This document shows positions 25,201 through 36,090 of a stretch of 64,000 nucleotides of DNA, piece after piece. Every line of letters begins with the position of its first letter. Position 1 is the first letter of the stretch. This DNA is from Ascarosepion bandense. Lineage: Eukaryota; Mollusca; Cephalopoda; Sepiida; Sepiidae. Below the pieces are notes generated by a model. It was not told the DNA's origin. It worked only from the letters and a program-made list of their open reading frames with translations, and did no database searches. Where the stretch lies: the NCBI GenBank assembly GCA_037127315.1, contig JBBBDQ010000348.1, positions 1,930,001 to 1,994,000 of the forward strand, in the 5' to 3' direction. The translations under genes were made by a program, and so were the position numbers.

Positions 25201-26632
25201 TCTGTCACATGCGTCTTTTCTCCGTCCACTCCAACAGATTCTTTTCTTGCATTTCCGGCCTGTGGAATTCCTTTCGTTTACTTGCCTTTCCGACAGCTAC
25301 ACCCTATTTGACTAGCCTGCATCCTCTCTCACATGCGCCTTTTCTCCGTCCACTCCAACAGATTCTTCTTGCATTTCCGGCCCGTGGAATTCCCTCTTCG
25401 TTTACTTGCCTTTCCGACAGCTACAATCTCTTATTTGACTAGCCTGCATCCTATATCACAGTGCCTTTTCTCCGTCCCCTCCAACAGATTCTTTTCTTTG
25501 CATTTCCGGCCTGTGGAATTCCTCTTCGTTTACTTGCCTTTCCGACAGCTACAATTCTATTTGACTAGCCTGCATCCTCTCTCACATGCGCCTTTTCTCC
25601 GTCCACTCCAACAGATTCTTTTCTTGCATTTCCGGCCTGTGGAATTCCTTTCGTTTACTTGCCTTTCCGACAGCTACAATCTTCTATTTGACTAGCCTGC
25701 ATCCTCTCTCACATGCGCCTTTTCTCCAACCACTCCAACAGATTCTTTTCTGCATTTCCGGCTCAGAATTTCTCTTTCGTTTACTTGCCTTTCCGACAGC
25801 TACAATCTCTTATTTGACTAGCCTGCATCCTCTCTCACATGCGCCTTTTCTCCGTCCACTTCACAGCATTCTTTTCTTGCATTTCCGGCCTGTGGAATTC
25901 CCTTTCGTTTACTTGCCTTTCCGACAGCTACAATCTCTATTTGACTAGCCTGCATCCTCTGTCACATGCGCCTTTTCTCCGTCCACTCCAACAGATTCTT
26001 TTCTTGCATTTCCGGCCTGTGGAATTCTCTTTCGTTTACTAGCCTTTCCGACAGCTACAATCTCTTATTTGACTAGCCTGCATCCTCTCTCACATGCGCC
26101 TTTTCTCCGTCCACTCCAACAGATTCTTTTCTTGCATTTCCGGCCTGTGGAATTCCCTTTCGTTTACTTGCCTTTCCGACAGCTACAATCTCTTATTTGA
26201 CTAGCCTGCATCCTCTCTCACATGCGCCTTTTCTCCGTCCACTCCAACAGATTCTTTTCTTGCATTTCCGGCCTGTGGAATGCCCTTTCGTTTACTTGCC
26301 TTTCCGAGAGCTACAATCTCTTATTTGACTAGCCTGCATCCTCTCTCACATGCGCCTTTTCTCCGTCCACTTCACAGATTCTTTTCTTGCATTTCCGGCC
26401 TGTGGAATTCCCTTTCGTTTACTTGCCTTTCCGACAGCTACAATCTCTTATTTGACTAGCCTGCATCCTCTCTCACATGCGCCTTTTCTCCGTCCACTCC
26501 AACAGATTCTTTTCTTGCATTTCCGTCCTGTGGAATTCCCTTTCGTTTTCTTGCCTTTCCGACAGCTACAATCTCTTATTTGACTAGCCTGCATCCTCTC
26601 TCACATGCGCCTTTTCTCCGTCCACTTCACAA

Positions 26633-26772
26633 TCATCAGTATTTTCATCCTTCTCTTACCAACTTGCTGGCATCCTTTATAACCTGTCACTCCTTCTCGT
26701 AACTTCCCCCCTATGTAACCCCCTGCTAAACAGTGGCAGTAAAATACCTTCTTGGGGTGATATGATTATAAA
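26633..26772 (+). repeat. LINE 3' UTR tail ending the satellite
   Basis: After the last CCACTTCAC the sequence continues ATCATCAGTATTTTCATCC, CTATGTAACCCCCTGCTAAA, CAGTGGCAGTAAAATACC and TTGGGGTGATATGATTATAA. These match the 3' end of the LINE copy at 61905-62375. The host LINE therefore keeps its normal terminus downstream of the array. Confidence 0.88.
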
Positions 26773-26784
26773 TAATAGACATAT

Positions 26785-26990
26785 TCTATCTCACTAACCT
26801 GCATCCTCTCTCTCTCATGCTCCTTTCTCTGTCCACTCCAACCTCATCGCTATTCTTATCCTTCTCTTACTAACTTCCAGCCACCCCCTATAACCTGTCA
26901 CTCTTTCTCATAACCTTCCTCCTATGTAACCACCTGCAAAACAGTGGTAGTAAAATGCCTTGCTTGGGGCGATATGTTTATAAAAATTGC
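26785..26990 (+). repeat. Second LINE 3' UTR tail, tandem to the first
   Basis: Starting at CTAACCTGCATCCTCTCTCT it repeats the UTR, including GTCCACTCCAACCTCATCGC, GTAACCACCTGCAAAACAG and GCCTTGCTTGGGGCGATATG. It shows the UTR without satellite insertion, so it displays the original CCACTCCAAC|CTCATC junction. Confidence 0.85.
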
Positions 26991-27470
26991 TAATATCTTT
27001 AGATGACTTTTTTGCTGAGAGCCATTCACTCTATCTTCTTACAATTCATAGTTTGCATATATTTCTTGTCATTTTCACCGTATCTTAGGGTCCTCCTCGG
27101 TTTTGTTCCGACTCTAGAGTTTGTCTGAAGTTATTATGCAAACCACATCCACCAATTTAATGGACACAACATTATTTGAATGGTATAAGTTTCAAAATGA
27201 AGTGTTTATTCATCCACGACAATGCTCATGTGGTAACTGACAGCAAGACAGGGTTTTCCTGAATCAAAGAGCAGACGAAGCCAGGGACTCAAAAAGAACA
27301 CAAGGAAGACAACCCCAGCCGTCATTCTCTATACACACAACCGTCACTGAAGAGAATAAGCAGAATAAGTTTTATATCCGCGCCCCGTCGTTATATTTCA
27401 AGCCGATCGTTGTTTACCAGTTTATACAGCGTACGTCTCTCTGTTATACAACAATGGACTAATGTTACTC
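26991..27470. other. No clear gene; possible transposase remains
   Basis: Mostly unique sequence. Near 27200-27235 a frame reads FIHDNAHV, resembling the DNA/DNP catalytic block of Tc1/mariner transposases. The spacing to the next block is too long for an intact copy. Confidence 0.35.
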
Positions 27471-27607
27471 GTCAATTTTTTGATGATATTGAAACGGCTG
27501 TCATCATCTCCCGGTCTGAATCTGATCAAAAATCTTTGGTCAATTGTAAAGATAAAATTATTTGAAGGTGTTAAATATTATGACACAAAGCAGATTCATG
27601 TTAAAAA
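27471..27607 (+). pseudogene. Tc1-like transposase C-terminal fragment
   Basis: One frame reads SPGLNLIKNLWSIVKIKLFE, which matches the end of the Tc1 catalytic domain, normally SPDLNPIENLW. The glutamate of the DDE triad is Lys here. The frame then continues directly into LINE sequence at about 27608, so the 202-codon open frame at 27462-28070 is a chimera of two dead elements, not a fusion gene. Confidence 0.75.
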
Positions 27608-28070
27608 AATTCCACCTGAATCCATCCTGCATATATACAAGTCAACCATCCGTCCGTGCATGGAGTACTGCTGCCATTTATGGTCAGGCGCCCCTGCCGT
27701 TCTCCTCAGTGTTCTTGACAGGCTCCAAAGGAGAGTCTGTAATGTGATAGGTACTGATCTGGCGGCTCGACTGCAGCCACTTCCCCATCGTCGAAATGTG
27801 GCCTCCCTTTGTCTGTTCTATAAATACTTTCATGGCTTCTGCTCAGACGAACTTAAGTCACTGATGCCTCCTCAACAGGTGTTTACTCGTGCAACCAGAC
27901 TGGCAACTGGGTCCCACCCATTCACAGTCAGGTTAGCCAAATGCAGACGACAATTCTACTCCTGCAGCTTCCTCTCTCGCACTTCCCGCCTGTGGAACTC
28001 GCTCCCGTATTCTTGCTTTCCTGACGGCTACAACCTCCAGAAATTTAAATGCAAAGTCCTCATCTACTAA
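27608..28070 (+). pseudogene. 5'-truncated LINE ORF2 C-terminus
   Basis: Starts at PPESILHIYKSTIRPCMEYC and runs through HRRNVASLCLFYKYFHGFCS and SRLWNSLPYSCFPDGYNL to KFKCKVLIY before TAA. It is very close to the copy at 1240-1720 but lacks the last codons before the usual stop (a small deletion removes NTHLLTT). Its 3' UTR follows at once. No RT domain is present, so this is a dead-on-arrival insertion, apparently into a Tc1 copy. Confidence 0.92.
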
Positions 28071-28290
28071 CCACTGGACTCTAGCTCTCTCCCCACCCCT
28101 GTATAACCCTCCCTTTCTCTCCACCTATGTATCTGTCATCGCACCTGGTTTATCAGCTTTCTATTGTTCCTTTCTAACTAGCTTGTACTCCTCACTCTTT
28201 TCTAATTAATCTTTTTACATTTATGTATCCCCCTGATCATCAGTGGCGTTTCCGCCTTGCTCGGGGTGAAATGATTAAAAAAACAAAAAA
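28071..28290 (+). repeat. LINE 3' UTR and tail
   Basis: Nearly the same as 1721-1930, ending GCTCGGGGTGAAATGATT and an A-rich tail (AAAAAAACAAAAAAC). Confidence 0.9.
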
Positions 28291-28583
28291 CATTAATCGA
28301 ACCAGCCGAAGTAAAAAAAGAAAATTACTAAATGAAAGGATAATAGATTGCTGGCTGTTATTGAGAAGTAGGTTTTATATGTTACGATGGAAATGCTTCA
28401 AAGACTTGTTTCTTATTTAATCCTTCCAAATGTTAATCAATTGTTGGTGGTTTTTACTGAAGTAAAACTTGATTTTCTAGTTATGTATAATAACTTTAGG
28501 TAGCGGTTTTTGTAAACAAGTCCGATAATTTTAATAAAACTTCGAAACTACCTCGAAATTAAACTTACGTTTGGTTTGGTCTA

Positions 28584-28729
28584 TTGAGGAGGCACCAGTG
28601 ACTTAAGTTCATCTGAGCAGAAGCCATGAAAGTACTTATAGAACAGACAAAGGGAGGCCACATCTCGTCGGTGGGGAAGTGGCTGTAGTCGAGCCGCAAA
28701 GTCAGCACCTATCACGTTACTAACTCTAC
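28584..28729 (-). pseudogene. LINE ORF2 C-terminal fragment
   Basis: The minus strand reads VSNVIGADFAARLQPLPHRR, then DVASLCLFYKYFHGFCSDEL, then KSLVPPQ and a stop. It matches the central part of the other C-terminal copies. Both ends are cut and no 3' UTR is attached, so it is a fragment of an older insertion. Confidence 0.85.
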
Positions 28730-29744
28730 ATTCAATAATAAAAAAAACATTCTATTTATTTCATTCATATTTCCTTGCTCATGTGCACCTATCTGAAGAT
28801 GATACACGGTTAATATCGGGAAACTGATCGAGTATTAATCTTGAGTACTGTGTTCGATTCTCACCGGGTATTCTGTATACAATTCGACGTTATAAATGCC
28901 TAGAATAGTTGATATTGTTGATTAAAAAACAAATGGGAATAGCTTATTATTTTAACGTGTTCCTCTTTTATTGAAGTTTCACCAGAAAATGCGATATGTA
29001 GCAAAAGTAATTCTGGCATTTTTATTTATGCATTGTTTGATAATCAGTGGTTAAGCAAGCTTCACACGCGTATTTCACTTGTAAATTTGTACATCTAATT
29101 CTAAAACAATAAAAAATCTTAGTACAAAACAAAATGATAAGCTCAAGCTTGAAGGAGGAATTTACTCTATTACCAGTAATAATTGCCACAAGAAAAACAT
29201 CAGAGAAACCTTAAGGAATTTAAATGAAAGTTTATATGAACACAAAATTGATCTTGTACAAAATCTTTACGTAGTAATGTACTCTATCACTTACTAATTA
29301 CCACGAGGAATACGTAAGAGAAACCTCGGTGAATTTAAGTCGAAATTAAATTAAAAATCAAAAGAATCATAGGTATTTTTTCTCAGATTACGAGGTTAAG
29401 GATTTAGATTAGATCGAATTTTACACGGATATATGCAGTAAATTGCCTCGGCTGCATGTTATGTATAACGAAGCTGAATCCGGAAATACGTCATAGCGAC
29501 AGTTTTTGAGATAACATCTCAAGCTTCAGGAAACAGAAGCGGTACTGCGTAGTATCAACACAAATAGAAAATGTAAAATCATTAACTTTTCAATTGAAAA
29601 AAAAAGGCTGTTTTTGCATGGTAATCGTGCGACCGTTTCCAATTGTCTTCAATATTATGCGCACGATCGTAAATTTCAATTATCACTCGTGATCAAAGTG
29701 CTGTTTTTAGATTTCTCACACTATTTTTACTGTATGGGGGGCAT
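28730..29744. other. No gene seen; AT-rich, with a possible SINE scrap at 28800-28910
   Basis: Only short random frames. GTGTTCGATTCTCACCGGG near 28850 resembles a tRNA-type B box and the family T SINE, but no A box is convincing. Confidence 0.4.
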
Positions 29745-29885
29745 CCCGACGTAGTGTAATGGTTAGCAAGCTGGTCTTGCTAGCACCTATTACAAATGAG
29801 TAGTGTGTTCGATCTTCAGTGAGTACTCTATACTTTCGGCTTTGTGCCACATCTAAGCGGTGCTTAAAAAATCGACTGTAGTCGC
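29745..29885 (+). repeat. tRNA-derived SINE (family T), best copy
   Basis: An A box region, TAGTGTAATGGTTAGCAAGC (from 29752), and a B box, GTGTTCGATCTTC (near 29805), lie about 40 nt apart. They are followed by a tail, CTTTCGGCTTTGTGCCACAT, then CTAAGCGGTGCTTAAAAAAT. The layout is that of a tRNA-like head plus short tail. It does not fold as a clean tRNA, so it is not called as a tRNA gene. Confidence 0.7.
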
Positions 29886-30079
29886 TGTATGGTTTGCTGG
29901 GATTACTTTTTGTTTATTTCCTTCCCAATTATGATAACTTTTTTATTTTCATTGATAATTATTTATTGCTTAGTTGGGGTATTTAGACTGTATATCGGGC
30001 CTCCATTGTATTTTGCTATACAAGGATCGTATCTGATTTTTTCTAATACCATTTTATTTATATGATAACTATATGACAA

Positions 30080-30350
30080 CGATAAATACTTTCATGGCTT
30101 CTGCTCGGACGAACTTAAGTCACTGGTGCCTCCTCAACAGGTGTTTACTCGTGCAACCGGACTGGCAACTGGGTCCCACCCATTCACAGTCAGGTTAGCC
30201 AAATGCAGACGACAATTCTACTCCTACAGCTTCTTCTCTCGCACTTCCCGCCTGTGGAACTCGCTCCCGTATTCTTGCTTTCCTGACGGCTACAACCTCC
30301 AGAAATTTAAATGCAATGTCAATACTCATCTACTAACCACTGGACACTAG
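30080..30350 (+). pseudogene. LINE ORF2 C-terminal fragment
   Basis: From AAATACTTTCATGGCTTCTG the frame gives KYFHGFCSDELKSLVPPQQV, then FTRATGLATGSHPFTVRLAK, then SRLWNSLPYSCFPDGYNL, and ends NVNTHLLTTGH. This is a short 5'-truncated copy of the same LINE as at 1720 and 27608. The 3' UTR (30351-30543) follows it. Confidence 0.9.
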
Positions 30351-30543
30351 CTCTCTCCCCACCACCGTATAACCGTCCCTTTCTCTCCACCTATGTATCT
30401 GTCATCGCACCTGCATTCTCAGCTCCTTTCTAACTAGTTTGTACCCCTCACTCTTTTCTAATTTTTTTTACAGTTATGTAGCCCCCTGCAAATCAGTGGC
30501 ATTTCTGCCTTGCTCGGGGTGAAATGATTAAAAAAAAATAAGG
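30351..30543 (+). repeat. LINE 3' UTR and A tail
   Basis: Same UTR as at 1721 with a small deletion near 30425. Ends GCTCGGGGTGAAATGATT plus about nine A. Confidence 0.9.
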
Positions 30544-31279
30544 ACAACAGTCCAAGTAACTTAAATAGTTACAAAACCTTATTTCAAATACATAGACAGA
30601 TACTTTTTTTTATCTCGTATTTAATTTAGTTGAAAGTATTTCTCTTATCTTTCTAATATATCCCTTTTTTAAATTTTGAATTTAATTTTTATTTTTGTTT
30701 ATCGAATCCTGTTCATGTCAGTTCAGGTATTACTAGCGTCATGTGTGGTTAATGTCTGCATTATTTTGCTGTCTGTTTTTCTATTCCGTTTTTTTTTTTC
30801 TCGAAGTTTAATTTCTGCGTTAGAAACTTTCCATAATTCATAAATTCACTAAACTAGGTTGAGAGCTATGAAAAAGACATGTACAAATCATGTTTGGCAA
30901 ACATAGACCTTCATGCTTTAAAAAAAAGGGACCGTCAAAGAGGACGATTTTTTCTATGACACTGCTTTTATTTCCTCTACTTTCACATCTCGGCAATTTC
31001 TATTGTTTCCAAAGCAAGGATATAAATTGTAATAAAACCTAAATCTGTTGAAAGTGAATTTATACATTTTTTTTCTTGAATTGACAACAAAATATTCAAA
31101 TATATTAATTTATTACATTGTTTATTTCCAAGACGAATTATTATATTTCATTCTAAAAACTTATATAATTGTATTACAACTAATGCAATTCAATATTTTT
31201 GAACGCAAACGTTCAGGTTTGCCAAGTTATATGTAGGTTTTATTAAAAGTCTAAAATAGCTTTTCAAAACTTTTGAATT
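30544..31279. other. No gene seen; strongly AT-rich
   Basis: No recognisable repeat end or coding signature. Open frames such as 31048-31236 are low-complexity AT translations. Confidence 0.55.
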
Positions 31280-31505
31280 TACGTCGTGATGTAACGAATA
31301 GTAGTTTGGAGTGAGAAATCAGAGAGCTAAGTTCGAATAACAGCTGAATTTGTTGCAAAAACTTACGCTCAAAGAGAAAGGTATGAATCCATCACTTCTC
31401 CCTCCAGCTAGGGTTAAATACGACAGACTGGGTTCTATTACCTTGGTTGGTAACTAGTCAATCGCAGAAATAAATGGTAACTTAATGCAGGAAAACCTTC
31501 TGAAC
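31280..31505 (+). repeat. Diverged SINE (head plus body)
   Basis: GTCGTGATGTAACGAATAGT is a decayed head, with a B box AAGTTCGAATAACAG. The body keeps CCCTCCAGCTAGGGTTAAAT, GACTGGGTTCTATTACCTTG and GTAACTAGTCAATCGCAG. It belongs to the family at 5121. Confidence 0.7.
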
Positions 31506-31636
31506 GCTCTATTCCCATAAAAAATTGAACTAGCATAAAAGAGTAGGCTCATAAAATTAACATAACAAATATCTCATGCTGATACGCAGTCTGTAATATT
31601 GCAGAGTAAACGAATGCTTATAATTAGATTTTCTTT

Positions 31637-32212
31637 GGACGATCATGTCTTGAAAGAGACTGACTGAGCAGAAGATTATCCCGCAGTAGGTTACCATTGC
31701 TTTCTGTGGTAAACTAGTTGCCAACCAAAACTATAAAACACAATCTGTCCTGTTATTTGACTCATAGCTAGAGTGGGGAAAGATGAATTATATTGTTACG
31801 TAGTAATTAGTAGGGGATAGGTTTATTACTTTATAACAATATAAAACCAATCCCCCAATTTATAATCAGTAGAAGCCTTAATCATGATTCCAACTATTAT
31901 ATTCAGTCAATCAGTTAAGTGTCATAGGTGATACACGCTTTTGGTGATCATGTCTTGAAAGAGACATGACTGACTGAGCAGAAGATTATCCCGCAGTAGG
32001 TTGCCATTACTTTCTGCGGTAGACTGGTTGCCAGAAAACGTTATAGAACCTAATCTGTTTTATTATTTAACACATAACCGAAGGAACGAGACGGATTAAA
32101 TAACTTTCCCATGGGTATTTGTGCATAAGTGAATGTGAAAAACTCAACGAGAGTTCGAACCCGGCTTCCCGATTTATCGTTCCGAGTCGATGTCCACTGC
32201 ACCCAAACGCAC
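31637..32212 (-). mobile_element. Composite SINE: head-body-hairpin-body
   Basis: On the minus strand the head starts near 32210 (GCGTTTGGGTGCAGTGGACA) with a B box GGGTTCGAACTCTC. The first body runs to about 31900. A hairpin spacer (31811-31860; GGGGATAGG pairing with CCAATCCCC) follows, then a second body copy to 31637. The order and orientation match 5121-5740. Confidence 0.82.
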
Positions 32213-33089
32213 ATATAAAATCTCAAGACCATTACAAGTAGTCAATGCTCAGAAGCCATGTGACGTAAAGTATTGCATTTTTGTAAGATGTTCTCGCGTT
32301 TACATTCACATCTTTCATGAACTGCATTCCACATCTTCACCTCCAGTTGCCTTCATAATGTTAAGATGTTTATTGCTTAGTGAATGAAGATGTCTTTGAG
32401 TGAATGAACCCTGTAGACCTTGATGAAGAGCATTCTTCTTAGAACATTGATCCGAGAACACTAACCGTGGGTATAAAGTACCCAGCGCAAATAACGCCAT
32501 TTTAATTACAATTTAATTAAATTTTCATTTTCTTACATGAATAATATGTTTATCAGTTCCTATTAATGTTAACTCAAAGTAGACATTTTGAAGTGCCTGC
32601 ATGTAAAATATTTCAAATAAAGATTTATATTTAATATTTCCTGATATTTTCAAAATCGGGTATGATATATCCATGGTTAGTAGTGGTGTATCTTTAATTA
32701 ATGTTTGGTGTTCCAGGGTTAAGAACTTACACCATAGAATCACAAAGAAATTTACCAGTTAACAGAAATCCTGTCACTTGAGGACTTTCAACAGCAGCAA
32801 CAACTAAAATGCACATCACATGGAAGAGAAAATAATAGCACAATCAACAAGCTGACTTTTCACATTACGTCAGTTAAAAAGGAAACCCTTGTCAATAATA
32901 GAAAGAGGGATAACAGCTACTGAAAATTTACCTGAAAAATTATTTGTAGAGAAGTATTTTGAAAATTTTAACTAACAGTAGCATTGGTTGCTCAGTGAAA
33001 GAAGATCAAATGTTTACTTATAAGGAAATGAATAATGTTGCCATGAGAGATTAAGAGAATAGATAATATATTTGGTAATTACTTTTCCC
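32213..33089. other. No gene seen; AT-rich
   Basis: No supported coding region. The short frames have no family signature. Confidence 0.5.
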
Positions 33090-33215
33090 CCACTTCAACT
33101 ATCAATATCAGTTGTTTGGACAACTTCAACTATACGTTTTCGAAGTGTGGCAGAATCATGAACAGGAGTCTGGTAAACACGATCTTTGACGTACCCCTAA
33201 ATATTAGGCCTTCTA
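33090..33215 (-). pseudogene. Short transposase-like C-terminal fragment
   Basis: The minus strand reads GYVKDRVYQTPVHDSATLRK, then RIVEVVQTTDIDS and a stop. The GYVKDxVYxTPxxDxxxLxxRI pattern is one I associate with the C-terminal part of DDE transposases in many invertebrates, near the FLWG motif; here NI-stop-G replaces FLWG. Only about 40 codons survive. The exact superfamily is uncertain. Confidence 0.5.
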
Positions 33216-34101
33216 CTTTGGTGTCGTCTTGTCTTTCAATAGAAAAATCAATTTATAACTGAAAAAAAAAATGAATATAATAAAACCCTTAAAAGCTTCA
33301 TTAACAATTAAAGTAAATAAAACAAAACGTAAAAACCTAAATGTAAAAAATATTTTAAAATGTGTACAACATTTAAAAAAAACTGCAATATTCTATGTCA
33401 TATGGCTTCTAAGAAATATATACTTGGACTTTATGGACACACTGTATTTCAATTTGCATTCCAGTATTGTCGCTATATCTTCAACCATTTTTGATCAAAT
33501 TTTCAAAACCCTTCCCTTTGTTAAATATTGATATTATCCGTATATATGAGGTGATTGTCTTTTCTTTCTGTGTGAAAGAATTACTTTTTGCCGTCTTTCA
33601 AGATGAACTTCAGTTGTATCATAGATATAAAAATATGGAGATAAATTATCTGGAATAATTACCTTGCTTAAGGATACTTTTTGACGATCAAGTCAACTTT
33701 TTCTTTTTATTTTTAAAAAGAATATCAAGAGTGAGTCGTTTATTTTGAATATCCCGAGCCATCCAATGATCCAGCTATGAACGATCCCGCCGTGTGCTTT
33801 TCTGTAGTGAACTCTTCCCATTGTAAAGTTTTCAAAGTTATCTAGTATTTTCATAGTATTGTCTATGTTCTACTACGAGTTATTTGTTTCTATAGTGTAG
33901 TAAATTGTTTCTAATATGTTTTTCAATTAACGTTTACCGTATCAGTAGTAGTCAGATAAATGGTATGTAGTTTTCTCACCTAGCTTTATTTTCGGTGTAA
34001 TAATAATTTTCTAATGCCATTGCCAAAGATTTTAGATGTATAACAGCATTAATTTTCTGGGTTAAAGGATATTCTACATAAATGCTCTCTGCCTTCAGAT
34101 A

Positions 34102-35625
34102 CAGTGACATGCATAAGTATTGGATACATGTTATTTTCTGTTATAACTCTAGTTTATGTTCACCATTTTGCCTGATATTTGGTAAGTAATATCTCGTAAA
34201 GTTGATTTAGTTGTATGTGGAAGGAAAATTAAGAACTAATGGTTGAATCCATTTTTTTATCAAATTTCAAAATTATCCTTTTCAAAAGTATTGGATAGAT
34301 CAATTTAATATTTTGTTGCGTAGCCTCTGTTTTGTTTCACTACTTCCAATCGCTTTCTATAGTTGGCCACAAGTTTTCCACACTGATCCACCGTTACTTT
34401 ACCCCATTCTTCCTTGCATAATTCCTTTAATTGCTTGATATTTTGTGGATTCCACTTATGAACTTTAACCTTCAAAGTATTCCACAAATTCTCAATTGGA
34501 TTCCAATCAGGAGACAGACTTGGCCAATTAAGAGAACTAATACCATTATTTTTAAACCATTCCTTTGTTAGTTTTGCGGTATGTTGGGATCATTGTTGTG
34601 TTGAAGCACGAAATTCCGACCATGTCCCAAAGATGCAGATTTCTGAAGGTTCTTCTCTAGAATCTCCCTGTACATGTTACCATTCATTTTACCATGGATA
34701 ACTTGTAACTCACCAGTGCCCTTGGATGAAAAGCATCCCCATATCATAATGGAACCACCCAAACTTCATTATGAGGATGGTATTGTGCTTGTTGAAGACA
34801 GTGCCATTTTTTCGCCAAACACTTGTCTCTGTGTTCCTTCCAAATAGTTCAACTTTCGTTTCATCCGACCAGATTACCTTTTTCCAAAACTGCATACCTT
34901 TCTTTTCATAAGTTTCGACAAACTTGAATCGGTCTTTAACATGTTTGGTTTTCAGTAAAGGCACTTTTCTTGGTGATTTTGAATGAAAGCCTGGACAAGT
35001 AATGGTAACGCGTTTTGGCACATTTCTGCTAATCCATCTTGAAGTCCTGTCATTTATTTTTCTCGGTCTTCCATTTCTTGGAAGGTTTGCTGTACTGTCG
35101 ACATACTTCTTACACATTCTGATATTTTCTACTGTACTTAGTGGTAGGTTCATTTCTTTGTTAGTTTTTCGGTAACCTTGTCCTCCTTTGTGACGTTCAA
35201 TGATTCTATTTCGCATATCTCTGGATAATTCTTTAGTTTTTGCCATTTTTAATCCTTGAATTGCAGAAAGCACATCAAAGAGTCAGATGATTAGTAGCAC
35301 AATCTCGTAAGCAATTGCGTGCTTCTCTGATTGGTCAGAGATAACATTCCAATACTATCGAATACTATTTGAATATTTAAAGTATTTTAAAATACAAAGT
35401 TTCGATTAGAAATTTGAAAAAAGTGTCATGTATTCAATACTTTTGCATAGGGTAATTTTGAACTTTGATAAAAAATGAATTCAACCATGAGTTTTTAATT
35501 TTCCTTCCACATACAACTAAAAGAACTTTATGAGAAATTACTTACCAAATATCAAGCAGAATGGCGAACATAAACTGGAGTTATAACAGAAAATAACATG
35601 TATCCAATACTTATGCGTGTCACTG
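34102..35625 (-). mobile_element. Tc1-like transposon with IR/DR ends
   Basis: The element is 1524 bp, bounded by TA at 34100-34101 and 35626-35627. The ends start CAGTGACATGCATAAGTATT on the left and its near-complement on the right. Each inverted repeat is about 200 bp and carries two transposase-binding-type direct repeats. AAGTATTGGATA occurs exactly at 34115-34126 and again at 34286-34297, with counterparts at 35601-35612 and (one change) near 35431-35442. This is the IR/DR architecture of Tc1 elements. The transposase lies between them on the minus strand. Confidence 0.94.
34305..35246 (-). pseudogene. Tc1 transposase, frameshifted
   Basis: The likely start is MAKTKELSRDMRNRIIERHK at 35246; an in-frame Met nine codons upstream is less typical. 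The N-terminal helix-turn-helix region is followed by NLPRNGRPRKINDRTSRWIS, then a gap of roughly 25-30 residues relative to the family. The first catalytic block WSDETKVELFGR is intact. A frameshift near 34760 leads to [18 protein letters not shown]. The second block reads LQHNNDPN, where the family has QDNDPK, so the second Asp appears as Asn. Another shift precedes SPDWNPIENLW (about 34526-34480), which keeps the Glu. The C-terminus ends RLEVVKQNRGYATKY. Frameshifts, a deletion and a catalytic change make it inactive. Confidence 0.92.
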
Positions 35626-35627
35626 TA

Positions 35628-35800
35628 GCTATCATTTTTGGTCACGATCGTCTGTTTGTTCGTTTTCTGTTTGTCTGTGGACAAGATATCTAAAGACACG
35701 TTGGATGGATTCGGATGAAACTTTCATGGATGGTTGGCCTCATGACTGGCACAAACTGACTATATTTGGGGTTCGATCTGGTACGGGACAAAGTTTCTTA
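35628..35800 (+). repeat. Fragment of another dispersed repeat
   Basis: The phrases TTTGTCTGTGGACAAGATAT and GGATGGATTCGGATGAAACT, then TTCATGGATGG, are a pattern common inside dispersed non-coding repeats. No ends are visible. Confidence 0.35.
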
Positions 35801-36090
35801 TTCAATTTTCGGATTTGTTTTGTTTTGCTTTTCTTTCCTACTATTTTGTGTATTTTTGGTTCATTTTAAGTGCGCATTTAATTTTGAGAGCGTTCGGGTA
35901 CATTGTATCTATTTCCGATCTTGAGAGTGGTAACGTCCATAGCAGTTATTTTAATTTTAATTGTAATCTTATTTTAGTCTCTGAGATGATGTCAGTATTG
36001 TTTTAGGGAAGGTCTGTGCTCTTATTTTTATTTATTTTGATAGCCTCACTGTCACTGTAGCCTCTCTGCACGGATGTTGATGAACAAATA

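Larger units (their letters stand above)
9912..26632 (+). repeat. LINE-derived satellite, about 131 units of 127-128 bp
   Basis: A tandem array of about 16.7 kb. Each unit holds the last part of the LINE ORF2 (FFSCISGLWNSLSFTCLSDS), its stop codon and the first part of the 3' UTR (CTAGCCTGCATCCTCTCTCA, then CATGCGCCTTTTCTCCGTCC). Two unit types alternate: 128 bp with ACTCCAACAG and 127 bp with ACTTCACAG. Because 127 and 128 are not multiples of three, the frame changes from unit to unit and no protein runs along the array. The repeated short frames are artefacts of periodicity. The array passes directly into the LINE 3' tail at 26633. From 9912 to about 15820 the units are almost identical. 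From 15830 to about 19240 they are full of small indels, and to 26 kb they are intermediate. Confidence 0.97.

Noticed and set aside
10149..26583. Many overlapping open frames of 60-250 codons in the 10-26 kb region, resembling a repetitive protein family
   Set aside because: They are periodic readings of a 127/128-bp satellite whose unit length is not a multiple of three and whose unit contains a stop. They vary with each indel and have no independent signature.
29745..29820. A tRNA gene
   Set aside because: Same reasoning: internal promoter boxes without a closed cloverleaf, and related degenerate copies with the same tail elsewhere.
35628..35800. A fourth Helitron-like copy
   Set aside because: It has the GGATTCGGATGAAACT-type phrase but neither the TC start nor the CTAG end, so it is left as an unclassified fragment.
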